From: Chloroflexota bacterium
GTDB taxonomy: Bacteria; Chloroflexota; Limnocylindria; P2-11E
NCBI GenBank assembly: GCA_027310565.1
Contig: DAIDAP010000001.1
Span: 1-64,000 of the forward strand
DNA length: 64,000 nucleotides
Direction: 5' to 3'
The first letter of the stretch is position 1, and the number at the start of each line of letters is the position of its first letter. Below are positions 53,960 through 62,763 of the stretch, one piece after another. The notes beneath the pieces are model-generated. The model searched no databases. It had not been told where the DNA came from and saw only the letters and a list, made by a program, of their open reading frames with translations. The translations under genes were made by a program, and so were the position numbers.

Positions 53960-56422
53960 GTGGGAAGGCGCTGCCCGTCATTCGACGTCCTCTCGGCCTA
54001 CCGCGACGGGGAGACCGGCGCCGCCGAGACCGCCCTCGTCGCCCGCCACCTCCCGGGCTGCGCCGAGTGCCAGGCCGCTCTGGCCGGCTTCGACCGCCTG
54101 GCGGCGGCCCTCCAGAGCACCCCGCTGGTCTCCTGTGCGGCCGCCAGGCCGCTCCTCTCGGCCGAGCTGGACCGCGAGGCCGGACCCGCCGAGCAGGCCG
54201 TCGCGGCCCGCCACGCCTCCGGCTGCGCCGACTGCGCGGGCGCCGTTGCCGGCTGGCGCCGGCTCGACGCCGCCCTGGCCGCGCTGCCCGAGGCGTTCCC
54301 GTCGCCCGCGGCCGACGCCCGCATCCGGGCCCTCGCCCACCGCCGGCGCGCAGCGCTCCCGACCTTCCGCGGCGCGCTCGGCGGCCTCGCCGCCGCGGTC
54401 GCTTTGGTCGCGGTCGTCGTCGCGGGCGCCCTCTCCGGCGGCGCTGGCCCGCGGCTTGCGGCCGGTCCGAACGGTGGCCAGACGATCGTGGCGTCGGTGG
54501 CGCAGCAGGTGTACAACCCCGCGACCGGATTCCTCTACGTGCTGCGGCCCGCACCGACGGCCGCGGTCGTCGTGCGCGACGTCGGCCGGCAGGTGGACCT
54601 CAAGACCATCGCGCTCGGCGGCCAGCCCGCGTTCATGGCGCTCAGCAGGGACGCGAAGGCGCTCTACGTCGTCGACCCGGTCGCGCGCCAGTACGTGGAC
54701 ATCGACACCGACCGCAACGAGATCCGCGACCGGGTGCCGATGAACGTGAGCGGGACGCCGACGAGCATCGCGGTGGACGCGCAGACCGGGAACATCGTCG
54801 TCGCGACGCGGCAGAGCTCCCCCGCTCCCGCGGGGAGCGCGGCGCCCGCGCCGCGGACCGAGATCGCCGTCATCGACCCCGCCTCGAAGCGGCTCCAGAC
54901 GGTGAAGACGATCGAGGTCGCGGCGACGCGCATCGTCGTCGACGCCGCCGCGGGCCGTCTCTTCCTGCTCGGCCCCACGAGCGTGAGCGTCGTGGACGCG
55001 AACACGTACAAGGAGATCGACTCGATCCCGCGCGGCGCCGTCTCGGTCGCCGCGAGCGCCACCGGCGGCGCGAGCGCGATCCTCTCGGAGCGGGGGGGCG
55101 ACGCCGTGCTCTCCTTCTACCGGGGGGCCGGCGAGGCGACGTTCGCCGGCACGCCGGTGAACGTCTTCGCGCTCGCCGACGGCGGCTTCGCCGTGGTCGT
55201 CGACGACCCGGCCGGCGGGGGCATCACGCTCGTCGATCCCGACGGCGACGCGCGCGGTCCGGCGTTCGCGCTGTCGGGCGGCGCCGCGCAGCTCAGCTTC
55301 GATCCCTCGTCCGGCCGCTTCATCGCCGCCAGCGGCGCGACCGTCGCGACGGTCTCGGGCGCGCTCATCTCCGCCGCGGCGACCCCGGTGCCGACGGAGG
55401 CGCCGGTCAGCGCGCCGCCCAGCACCCCGCCCTCCGCGCCGGCGACCGCGTCGCCCAGCGCCGCGCCCGCGACCGCGTCGCCGCCGGCGAGCGGGCCGCT
55501 CGTCGTGCTCCCGACGCCGGCGCCGTCGCTCTTCCCGGGCGCCGTGCTCTCGGCGGTCGGCCTGTATCGCTTCGACGTCCCGACGGGCATCGCGACGGTC
55601 GCGATGACCACCGATCCGGCCGGGCAGGTGTGGGCGGCCGGCGCCGACGGGACGATCCGCACGATCGACCCGAGCACGGGTGCGATCGCCACGGTCATCA
55701 GGCTGGGGAGCGTCGATCTCAAGCTGCTCACGGTCACCGGCGATCGGGTCTTCGCGCTCGATCGCACCGGCCGGCTCCTCGTGTACGACCTGCTCGCGCG
55801 GCGGCTGAACGGAGCGGTCGTGCCGTTCGGGCGCACGGTCGCGTCGATGTCCACGGCGCCCGACGGCCGGCTGTGGCTCGTCGCGAGCGAGTACGCCGGG
55901 TTGCTCGCGTACGACCCGCGGACGACGCAGTTCTCGATCGTCTATCTCGAGCCGTCCGCGCGACCGGGCTCGGTGAGCGTCGACCTCGCGGGACGCGTGT
56001 GGTTCTTCGATAGCACCCGCGGGGCGCTGGCGTCGTACGAGCCGAGCACGCAGCAGCTCTCGTACCTCGACCTCGCGTCGGACGAGCGCGTGGTGGCGCT
56101 TGCGGCCGACGCCCGCGCGGGGGTGTGGCTGGGGACGGATGCCGGACACATCTATCGCGTGAGCCGAGGCTCGCTCGAGCTCGTCCGCCGCGTCGACGGC
56201 AGCGCCACGCAGCAGGGCCGGATCGTGGGGTTCGTGCCGTCGGCATCCGGCGGCGTGGTGGTCCTCATCGACGCGGGTGAGTCCACGCTCGTCGGGCCTC
56301 CCGGCTCCCGGCTCACCGTGACCTCGGGTGCCGCGGCATCGATCACCGCCGACGGCTACGGACGCACCTGGGTGGCCGATCCCACCCGTCCGGTCCTCTA
56401 CATCGCGGAGGGAGCGCGATGA
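53960..56422 (+). CDS. Transmembrane anti-sigma factor fused to extracellular beta-propellers
   Basis: 820 residues. Two tandem zf-HC2-type modules: C5/H30/C34/C37 ('RHLPGCAEC') and C59/H85/C89/C92 ('RHASGCADC'). One transmembrane helix follows ('LGGLAAAVALVAVVVAGAL', about 135-157). Outside lies a YVTN-like propeller (about 170-470: 'QVYNPATGFLYVL', 'SIAVDAQTGNIVVAT'), an Ala/Ser/Pro linker (about 475-530), and a second propeller of virginiamycin-B-lyase/SMP-30 look (about 540-818: 'TDPAGQVWAAGADGTIRTIDP', 'DLAGRVWFFD', 'ADGYGRTWVADP'). The cytoplasmic fingers should hold the ECF sigma factor; the propellers could sense an extracellular ligand or wall state. Start GTG 53960 has no clear ribosome site, so translational coupling with the sigma gene is likely. 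Confidence 0.88.
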   Translation: MGRRCPSFDVLSAYRDGETGAAETALVARHLPGCAECQAALAGFDRLAAALQSTPLVSCAAARPLLSAELDREAGPAEQAVAARHASGCADCAGAVAGWRRLDAALAALPEAFPSPAADARIRALAHRRRAALPTFRGALGGLAAAVALVAVVVAGALSGGAGPRLAAGPNGGQTIVASVAQQVYNPATGFLYVLRPAPTAAVVVRDVGRQVDLKTIALGGQPAFMALSRDAKALYVVDPVARQYVDIDTDRNEIRDRVPMNVSGTPTSIAVDAQTGNIVVATRQSSPAPAGSAAPAPRTEIAVIDPASKRLQTVKTIEVAATRIVVDAAAGRLFLLGPTSVSVVDANTYKEIDSIPRGAVSVAASATGGASAILSERGGDAVLSFYRGAGEATFAGTPVNVFALADGGFAVVVDDPAGGGITLVDPDGDARGPAFALSGGAAQLSFDPSSGRFIAASGATVATVSGALISAAATPVPTEAPVSAPPSTPPSAPATASPSAAPATASPPASGPLVVLPTPAPSLFPGAVLSAVGLYRFDVPTGIATVAMTTDPAGQVWAAGADGTIRTIDPSTGAIATVIRLGSVDLKLLTVTGDRVFALDRTGRLLVYDLLARRLNGAVVPFGRTVASMSTAPDGRLWLVASEYAGLLAYDPRTTQFSIVYLEPSARPGSVSVDLAGRVWFFDSTRGALASYEPSTQQLSYLDLASDERVVALAADARAGVWLGTDAGHIYRVSRGSLELVRRVDGSATQQGRIVGFVPSASGGVVVLIDAGESTLVGPPGSRLTVTSGAAASITADGYGRTWVADPTRPVLYIAEGAR

Positions 56423-56467
56423 CCGACGAGACAACCTCGCTCCCTCGTTCGTTCCTCTTGCTGGATG

Positions 56468-56488
56468 CGCCTGTTCGGAGCACAGGCG
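56468..56488 (+). terminator. 7-bp stem-loop after the anti-sigma gene
   Basis: CGCCTGT (56468-56474) and ACAGGCG (56482-56488) pair perfectly around a seven-base loop, 45 bases after the stop. No U tract. It may be a terminator or a leader structure. Confidence 0.4.
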
Positions 56489-56514
56489 TGTTCATGGACG
56501 CCGGGCCGGCCGTT

Positions 56515-56539
56515 GTGTCAAAAGCGAACACCCTGACAC
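56515..56539. promoter_or_regulatory. GTGTCA/TGACAC inverted repeat upstream of the surface-layer-like gene
   Basis: Perfect 6-bp arms at 56515-56520 and 56534-56539 flank a 13-base A-rich spacer. The site lies about 90 bases before the TTG start at 56631, in the 208-bp gap that must carry that gene's promoter. A candidate regulator-binding dyad. Confidence 0.4.
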
Positions 56540-56630
56540 GCGGACGGCCATCTCCGCGACCACCGTGACCTCGCGTCGCGACCCCCGCGACCCTCGCGTC
56601 CCCCACAACATACGAAGAAAGGACAGGCAA

Positions 56631-58958
56631 TTGCGAGTAACCAAGATCCTCAGCACCAGCGTCACCGCGGCCGCGCTCGCGTTCAGCATGCTCGCGAGCG
56701 CGATCCCGGCGAACGCCGCCTCTGGTTACCACGCCGCGTGGGTGGCCCAGTCCGCCTACGCCTCGGCATCCCCGGGCCAGGTGGTCCAGATGTCGGCCGT
56801 GTACCAGAACACCGGCGACTCACCCTGGATCAAGGGCACCGCGGGCCAGCAGGCCAACTTCGGCGCTGGCTCGGCCAAGGACCCGGCCTACCCGCGTGAC
56901 ACGACCGCCTACGCCAACGCCGGCTGGAACTCGGGCCAGAGCTGGCTCTCGTCCAACCGCTTCGCGGCGCAGGCGAACGACCTCGTCGCGACGAGCCAGC
57001 TCGGCTCCTGGGTGTGGAGCGTGCGGGTCCCGTCGACGCAGCCCACCGGCGACGTCCTCTTCAACGGCACCCCGGTCGTGGACGGCAAGAACTGGATGGA
57101 GGACTACGGCTTCTTCCTCAAGGTCACCGTCACCGCCGGCCAGGTGCTCATCACGAGCACCAGCCCGACGAGCCCCAGCGTGAGCGGCAACCCTGTCGCC
57201 AGCGGCACCGGCGCGGGCAACGCCTGCACCGTCGCCCTCTGGGACGAGACCGCCCAGGTCGGCTCCTCGACCTCGGACGCAAGCGGGAACTTCTCGGTCG
57301 CGTCCACGACGACCCTCGCCGAGGGCACGCACACGCTGAGCGCGACGTCGACCTGCTCCGACGGTCTTCGTGCGTCCGGCAACGCCGTGACCTACGTGCG
57401 CGACGTCACCAAGCCGACGATCTCCTCGGTCAGCGCCCCCAACGCGGGCACGGTGAACGTCGTCTTCAACGAGAAGGTCGACGAGACCACCGCCGAGACG
57501 ACCGGCAACTACACGATCAGCGGCGGCGTCGTGGTCGCCAGCGCGACGCTCGGCGCCGACGGCGCGACCGTCAGCCTGGGCGTCACCGGCATGACCAGCC
57601 CGGGTGGCTACACCCTCGACGTCACGGCCGTGAAGGACCTGGCCGGCAACGTCATGGCGAATGCCACCGTTCCGTTCACCATCAACGACACCACCGGCCC
57701 GGCGATCTCGAGCGTGGAGAACACCGGCTCGACGACGATCACGGTCGCGTGGAACGAGCCCGTCACGTGCGCCGGCACGTACGCGGTGAACAGCATCACC
57801 GCGACCGGCGTCGCGCCCGGTGCGGCGGCGAACGAGTGCGACATGACCACGCAGAGCCTGACCACCGGCACGACGTACACCCTCAATGCGACCAACGAGC
57901 TTGACAACGCGGGCAACGCGCAGAGCCCCAACCCGGCATCGCGTACCTTCACCGCCGCGGCGCTGGCGGCGACCATCTCCGCGCAGAGCGCGTCGTCGAC
58001 CGAGGTCGGCGGTAGCGTGCTCTTCAGCGGCACGGTCAACGCGGCGCCCACCGGCACCTACTCGGTGCGGACGCCCGACGGCACGCCGATCGGTCTCGGC
58101 GCCCCGGCGCGTAACGCGGACAACAACAAGCAGGTGGACCTCACGTATGGCACCGATGTCTTTGCCACGACCGGCTGCGACGCCACGAACCAGGCCTCGT
58201 GCGTCCTGACCTTCACGGTCCAGGGCGAGACGGGCCCGACTAGCGAGACGCAGTCGCCGCCGTCCGCGATCTTCACGGTCACCGTCACGCGCGACACGAC
58301 CGCTCCGACGCTCGCTCGCGTCGAGCAGCCGTTGAGCACTGACCAGACCACGTTCGACATCGTGTGGTCCGAGAACGTCTCGGGGCCCGCGGCCGTCGAC
58401 GTGAAGATCAAGAGCGGCACGGACATCATCGCGTCCTCGAACGTCGCGGACGCTCCCGCGATCCTGCTGACGGTCAGCGATGGCACCGCCGGCGACAAGA
58501 AGACGCGCATCGTGGCCGCCTCCGCCATCCCGGGCGGCACCTACACGCTCACCGTGGCTGCTTCCCTCGTCACCGACACGTCGCCGCAGGCGAACGCCAA
58601 CGACGCGGGCAGCATCCCGATGACGGTCCTCGACACCACCCGGCCGACACTCGCCAGCGCGACCAACATCGGCGGGTGCACCGGCTCGGGTAGCGACTGC
58701 ATGGTCTGGGACTTCACCTTCAGCGAGCGGATGGCGACATCGGGCTCCGGCTCGGTGCTCGACATCAGCAAGTACAAGCTGAACGGCCTGGCCATCAGCG
58801 GCAGCCTGTCCATCAACGGCGCCGGCACCATCGTCCGGCTCACGCTCACCGCGAGCCCGCCGACCGGGAACAACCAGTTCTCGATCACCGGCGCCACCGA
58901 CAAGGCCGGCAACCTGATCAATCCGAACCCGACGCTCTCGAACTTCACGAACCCGTAG
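56631..58958 (+). CDS. Surface-layer-like secreted protein A (Ig-like/SbsA-like domains)
   Basis: 775 residues. I choose TTG 56631 because GAAAGGA lies seven bases upstream and the protein then opens with a signal peptide (MRVTKILS, hydrophobic core, cleavage after ANA about residue 29). The mature N-terminal domain (about 30-165: 'YHAAWVAQSAYASASPGQVV', 'YQNTGDSPWIKG', 'NRFAAQANDLVATSQLGSW', 'VVDGKNWMEDYGF') is shared with the gene at 60239. Then come a Big-type Ig domain and several SbsA/Big_5-like Ig modules ('DTTAPTL', 'FTINDTTGPAISSV', 'LDTTRPTLASA'). The C-terminal module has 'FTFSERMATSGSGSV' and 'YKLNGLAISG', also shared. Probably an abundant surface-layer or sheath protein. A strong hairpin follows the stop. 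Confidence 0.82.
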   Translation: MRVTKILSTSVTAAALAFSMLASAIPANAASGYHAAWVAQSAYASASPGQVVQMSAVYQNTGDSPWIKGTAGQQANFGAGSAKDPAYPRDTTAYANAGWNSGQSWLSSNRFAAQANDLVATSQLGSWVWSVRVPSTQPTGDVLFNGTPVVDGKNWMEDYGFFLKVTVTAGQVLITSTSPTSPSVSGNPVASGTGAGNACTVALWDETAQVGSSTSDASGNFSVASTTTLAEGTHTLSATSTCSDGLRASGNAVTYVRDVTKPTISSVSAPNAGTVNVVFNEKVDETTAETTGNYTISGGVVVASATLGADGATVSLGVTGMTSPGGYTLDVTAVKDLAGNVMANATVPFTINDTTGPAISSVENTGSTTITVAWNEPVTCAGTYAVNSITATGVAPGAAANECDMTTQSLTTGTTYTLNATNELDNAGNAQSPNPASRTFTAAALAATISAQSASSTEVGGSVLFSGTVNAAPTGTYSVRTPDGTPIGLGAPARNADNNKQVDLTYGTDVFATTGCDATNQASCVLTFTVQGETGPTSETQSPPSAIFTVTVTRDTTAPTLARVEQPLSTDQTTFDIVWSENVSGPAAVDVKIKSGTDIIASSNVADAPAILLTVSDGTAGDKKTRIVAASAIPGGTYTLTVAASLVTDTSPQANANDAGSIPMTVLDTTRPTLASATNIGGCTGSGSDCMVWDFTFSERMATSGSGSVLDISKYKLNGLAISGSLSINGAGTIVRLTLTASPPTGNNQFSITGATDKAGNLINPNPTLSNFTNP

Positions 58959-59002
58959 CTTCACGGACCGGTTCCGAGCCGACGGCAAGGAAAGGCGACA
59001 CC

Positions 59003-59032
59003 GAGAGGGGCGGCCGAGAGGCCGCCCCTCTC
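59003..59032 (+). terminator. Perfect 13-bp hairpin with GAGA tetraloop
   Basis: GAGAGGGGCGGCC (59003-59015) pairs perfectly with 59020-59032 across a GNRA-type GAGA loop, 44 bases after the stop. No U tract follows. A near-identical hairpin follows the paralogous gene, supporting a terminator role. Confidence 0.75.
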
Positions 59033-59090
59033 CCTGGTCCCGGGGTCGAGAGTGATCGCCGCGCGCGACCGCTCCGCCGCGGGCCGGGCG

Positions 59091-59096
59091 TACCCT
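59091..59096 (+). promoter_or_regulatory. -10 element TACCCT, leaderless start of the lipoprotein at 59103
   Basis: TACCCT lies six bases before GTG 59103, and this GTG is also the start that gives a compact lipoprotein signal. Same spacing as at 62752. Confidence 0.5.
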
Positions 59097-59102
59097 CGGG
59101 AG

Positions 59103-60161
59103 GTGAGGAAGGTCGCCGCCGCGGTCGTCGTGCTCGCGCTCGCGAGCGCCTGCGCCACGGCGCGCCCCGAGCCGAGCCCGTCACCGACGAGCGCCCCTTC
59201 CTCCGTCGCTCCGACCCCGACGGCCATCCCCACGCCGACGCCGACGCCGACCCCGACCCCCACGCGGCGGTCGCCGGTGCCGGGTCCCTGTGACGGGCGC
59301 GAACCCCGGCGGTACCTGCCGCAGCCCGACGCGAGTGAGGTCTCCCAGGCGTGCGCCACCACCACCGGCGTGGTCACGCGGCTCGAGCGCCTGGCGCAGG
59401 GTGTCACCGAGCTGCGCCTGCGACCCGACTACGGCACGGCGCCGCTGATCAACGTCGCGAACGTGGACACGTTCGGTGGCGAGCTCATCGTTCGGCTCGT
59501 GTGCGTCGAGCCGATCCCGGACGAGGCCGCCGCGACGGCGTGCGGGTCGTACCGCAGCTCGCTCCCCATCCCCGCCGTCGGAGATCACGTCACGGTGGTC
59601 GGTGCCCTCCAGCGCGACCGCCAGGGCGGCTGGAACGAGATCCTGCCCGCCTACGCCCTCATCCCCGCGCCCGGGGCGCCGCCGCCGCCTCCGGCGACCG
59701 TGACCGAGACCGAGCGGCTGTGGGCCGCCATCCGCGCGCGGTGGCCGTCCATCCCGCCCGCGCTGGTGCTGGCGACCGGAGGCGAGAGCGCGACGCTGCG
59801 CACGGCGCTCTATCCCGACGGGCTCGCCCACGTCAGCGTGCCCTCGGCCAACCTCGATCCCCACGCGGTGTGGCACGAGGCCGGCCACATCCTCCACGCG
59901 GCCGCCCTCCAAAGACGCGGCCAGCTCGACAGGCTGTTCAGGCCGGACGACCCGGTCGGCATCGCGTTCTGGCGCGCCCGGGGTCTGCCCGGCAGCTGGG
60001 CGGACAGCCTGGCCGGCTCGTGGGCCTCGCTCGGCTACGAGATGCTGGCCGAGTCGTTCGCGGCGGTGAACCTGGGCGAGCCGGAGCGGACCGTCACCAA
60101 CGGGGTGCCGCTCGATCGCGAGGCCATGATCGCGTTCTTCCAGTCGCTCGACCGCCAGTGA
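59103..60161 (+). CDS. Lipoprotein with HEAGH metalloprotease-like domain
   Basis: 352 residues from GTG 59103 (an in-frame ATG at 59052 would precede the promoter and add non-signal residues). The signal 'RKVAAAVVVLALASAC' ends in a lipobox-like 'ASAC' at about residue 16, followed by a Pro/Thr/Ser linker. An OB-fold-like beta domain ('GVVTRLERLAQGVTELRLRPD', 'VGDHVTVVGAL') spans about 75-195. The C-terminal part carries W-H258-E-A-G-H262, the zincin metal/catalytic motif, with candidate third ligands E313 or E317 in 'EMLAESFAAVN'. It is probably a surface zinc peptidase of gluzincin type; its place between two surface-layer-like genes suggests processing of those proteins. Substrate is not deducible. 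Confidence 0.78.
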   Translation: MRKVAAAVVVLALASACATARPEPSPSPTSAPSSVAPTPTAIPTPTPTPTPTPTRRSPVPGPCDGREPRRYLPQPDASEVSQACATTTGVVTRLERLAQGVTELRLRPDYGTAPLINVANVDTFGGELIVRLVCVEPIPDEAAATACGSYRSSLPIPAVGDHVTVVGALQRDRQGGWNEILPAYALIPAPGAPPPPPATVTETERLWAAIRARWPSIPPALVLATGGESATLRTALYPDGLAHVSVPSANLDPHAVWHEAGHILHAAALQRRGQLDRLFRPDDPVGIAFWRARGLPGSWADSLAGSWASLGYEMLAESFAAVNLGEPERTVTNGVPLDREAMIAFFQSLDRQ

Positions 60162-60238
60162 GGCCTCCGGCCCTCATCCCGTCCGCCCGACTGTGCTAGA
60201 AACGTCGAGAGGACCCGCCGCGCGTCAAGGAGGAGACC

Positions 60239-62689
60239 GTGAACCCGATTCGGCTCTCGACGACCGCGACCACCATCGCGACGCTCGCCCTCGCGATGCT
60301 CGCCGGCGCGTTCCCCGCCAGCGCGGCCGCGGGCTTCCATGCGGCATGGGTCGCGCAGAGCGCCTACGCGTCCGCGCAGCCCGGCCAGGTCGTGCAGATG
60401 TCCGCCGTCTACCAGAACACCGGCGACGAGCCCTGGATCAAAGGACAGCTCGGACGCCAGGTCAACTTCGGCGCCGGCAGCACGAAGGACGGGGCGTACC
60501 CGCGCGACACCAGCGCCTACACCGCGTGGAGCACGGGTCAGGGCTGGCTCTCGCCCAACCGCTTCGCCGCGCAGGCCAACGACGTCGTCGCCACGAGCCA
60601 GCTCGGCTCGTGGATCTGGAGCGTTCAGGTGCCAAGCGCGGCGCCCGCCGGCGTCACGCGATTCCACGGGACGCCCGTCGTCGACGGCGTCGCGTGGCTG
60701 GAGGACTACGGGTTCTACCTCGACGTCACCGTGGCGAGCGGTCCGGTCCTCATCACGAGCTTCACACCGCCCTCGCCCTCGGCCGTGACGAACCCGACCG
60801 TCAACGGGACGGGTGCCGGCGCGTCCTGCACCGTGAGCATCTATGAGGGAAGCACGCTGAGGGCCACCGGCACCTCGGACGCCTCGGGGAGCTTCGCGAT
60901 CCAGCTGAGCGCGCTCGCCGTCGGCACGCACGTCCTGTCGGCGAGCGCCGACTGCGCCGGCACCTTCAGGGGATCCGGCAACAGCGTCGGCTACGTGGTG
61001 CTGAGCGGTCCGCCGGCCGGCGCGGCCACCGCCTCCAACACGCGCGAGATCGTCTTCAACTTCGGACAGTGCGTGGACAGCACGAGCGCGACGAACCCCG
61101 CCAACTACGCGATCAGCGGCGGCGTCGCGATCCAAAGCATCGCGATGAACACGGGGAACACCTCCGTCACGATCCTGACCACCTCGCCGATGGCCAATCC
61201 ATCGGGCCATACGATCGACGTGACCGGCGTCCTCGACTGCTCGGGCAATGCCGTCGCGGACCAGTTCGCCACGTTCACCGTCAACGACACGACGCCGCCC
61301 ACGATCGCGCAGGTCATCGCGACCGCGCCCACGGGCGGGACGACGCAGACCGTCACCGTCCGCTGGTCCGAGCCGATCGGCACGGCCGGCTCGCCGGGCT
61401 CCTGCGTCGGGTCGTACGCGGTGGACGGCATCACGGCCACACCGGCCGGCCACACCGACGCGACCGCGACCGGCCAGCGCGAGTGCGTGCTGACCACCGG
61501 TCAGCCCCTCTCCGTCTCCACCGCGCACACGCTCACGGTCGGCGTCGAATCCGACCAGGGCGGGACCCAGCAGGCCACCAACCCGCTGTCGGCGTCGTTC
61601 ACGGTGGGGGTCACGCCGACGATCAAGCTGCTGAGCGCGGTCGCGAGCGGCGAGAGCGCCATCACGCTCAACTGGAACGTCGCCGTCGATCCGACGACCG
61701 GCTCCGCGACCTGCCAGACCCCCGACGCGTCGTTCCTCGCCACCTGCACCCTGGGCGCGCCGATGAGCGGCTCGTCCACGCAGCAGGACGTCACGATCTC
61801 GACGCCGCCGTTCGGCGCGAACGGCTGCGCGGCGACCTCCTGCGTCATCACCGTGACGGTCAGCGGCGTCACCGATCCGACGGCGACGCTCGTGATGTCG
61901 CCGGCCTCGCAGCTGAAGACCGCCACGGTCCTGAGGGACACCGTCGCGCCGAGCCTCAGCACGGCGGCCCAGGTCGGGACGGGACAGAACACGTTCGACC
62001 TCACCTGGTCGGAGCGGGTGAGCGCTCCGCTGGCGTGCGTCGCCGCGGGCACGTGCGCCATCCGCATCTACAGCGGCGCGATCTCGGCGGCGAACATCAA
62101 GGCGTCGACGATCCCGAACGAGAACGCGGGCGTCTCGCTCACGATCAGCGCGTGCGACGGCGTGGCCGGCGACAGGCTCACGCGGCTCACGCTGCAGCCG
62201 AACGGCACGGCCTACGCGCCCTGCGCCGCAGCCGGTGCCGCGCTGCGCGGCGCGAGCTACACGCTGACGACGGCCGCGGCCGTCGTGCAGGACCTCGCCG
62301 GAACGCCGAACGCGAGCGTCGCCGGCAGCCGTGGGCTCGCGGTGACGGACACCACCCGTCCGACCGTGATCATCGGATCGAGCGGCCCCGCCGCCGGTCA
62401 GTGCGGCGCGACCCAGCCGTGCAGGGTCTTCACCATCACCTTCAGTGAGCGGATGGCGGACTCGGGCAGCGGGTCGGTCACCTCGACCGCCAACTACCGG
62501 TTGAACGGCCTCGCCGTGACCGGCATCGCGTCGATCGACGGGACGGGCACCGTCGTCACGCTGACGCTGAGCGCCGATGCGCCGGGCGGGTCGAACCAGA
62601 TCGCGGTCCTCAACGTGCGCGACGCGAGCAGTCAGGCGAACCTGCTGAGTCCGACCCAGGTGAACATCAACTTCACGCGTACCCCGTAG
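60239..62689 (+). CDS. Surface-layer-like secreted protein B, paralog of the gene at 56631
   Basis: 816 residues. GTG 60239 is preceded by AAGGAGGAG five bases upstream, the strongest ribosome site in the window. The signal peptide is cleaved after ASA about residue 29. The N-terminal domain (about 31-165: 'FHAAWVAQSAYASAQPGQVV', 'YQNTGDEPWIKG', 'NRFAAQANDVVATSQLGSW', 'VVDGVAWLEDYGF') and C-terminal module ('FTITFSERMADSGSGSV', 'YRLNGLAVTG') closely match protein A, while the central Ig-like modules (with more cysteine pairs) are diverged. This pattern fits two surface-layer subunits sharing assembly ends. It is separated from the preceding lipoprotein by 77 bases and followed by a strong hairpin. 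Confidence 0.83.
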   Translation: MNPIRLSTTATTIATLALAMLAGAFPASAAAGFHAAWVAQSAYASAQPGQVVQMSAVYQNTGDEPWIKGQLGRQVNFGAGSTKDGAYPRDTSAYTAWSTGQGWLSPNRFAAQANDVVATSQLGSWIWSVQVPSAAPAGVTRFHGTPVVDGVAWLEDYGFYLDVTVASGPVLITSFTPPSPSAVTNPTVNGTGAGASCTVSIYEGSTLRATGTSDASGSFAIQLSALAVGTHVLSASADCAGTFRGSGNSVGYVVLSGPPAGAATASNTREIVFNFGQCVDSTSATNPANYAISGGVAIQSIAMNTGNTSVTILTTSPMANPSGHTIDVTGVLDCSGNAVADQFATFTVNDTTPPTIAQVIATAPTGGTTQTVTVRWSEPIGTAGSPGSCVGSYAVDGITATPAGHTDATATGQRECVLTTGQPLSVSTAHTLTVGVESDQGGTQQATNPLSASFTVGVTPTIKLLSAVASGESAITLNWNVAVDPTTGSATCQTPDASFLATCTLGAPMSGSSTQQDVTISTPPFGANGCAATSCVITVTVSGVTDPTATLVMSPASQLKTATVLRDTVAPSLSTAAQVGTGQNTFDLTWSERVSAPLACVAAGTCAIRIYSGAISAANIKASTIPNENAGVSLTISACDGVAGDRLTRLTLQPNGTAYAPCAAAGAALRGASYTLTTAAAVVQDLAGTPNASVAGSRGLAVTDTTRPTVIIGSSGPAAGQCGATQPCRVFTITFSERMADSGSGSVTSTANYRLNGLAVTGIASIDGTGTVVTLTLSADAPGGSNQIAVLNVRDASSQANLLSPTQVNINFTRTP

Positions 62690-62711
62690 ACGAAGCCGGC
62701 GCCGGATACGT

Positions 62712-62739
62712 GAGAGGGCGGCCGAAAGGCCGCCCTCTC
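62712..62739 (+). terminator. Perfect 12-bp hairpin with GAAA tetraloop
   Basis: GAGAGGGCGGCC (62712-62723) pairs perfectly with 62728-62739 across a GNRA-type GAAA loop, 22 bases after the stop. It differs from the hairpin at 59003 by one base pair and the loop. No U tract. Confidence 0.78.
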
Positions 62740-62751
62740 GGTGTGTTCGAC

Positions 62752-62757
62752 TACTCT
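62752..62757 (+). promoter_or_regulatory. -10 element TACTCT, leaderless start of the gene at 62764
   Basis: TACTCT lies six bases before GTG 62764 and directly after the terminator hairpin, so a new transcript must begin here. Confidence 0.5.
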
Positions 62758-62763
62758 TCCGCT

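Noticed and set aside
56328-56630. Earlier starts for surface-layer-like protein A
   Set aside because: They would overlap the anti-sigma gene and add non-signal residues; TTG 56631 has a ribosome site and gives a proper signal peptide.
59052-59102. ATG 59052 as start of the HEAGH lipoprotein
   Set aside because: The extra residues would mask the lipoprotein signal, and the -10 element lies between it and GTG 59103.
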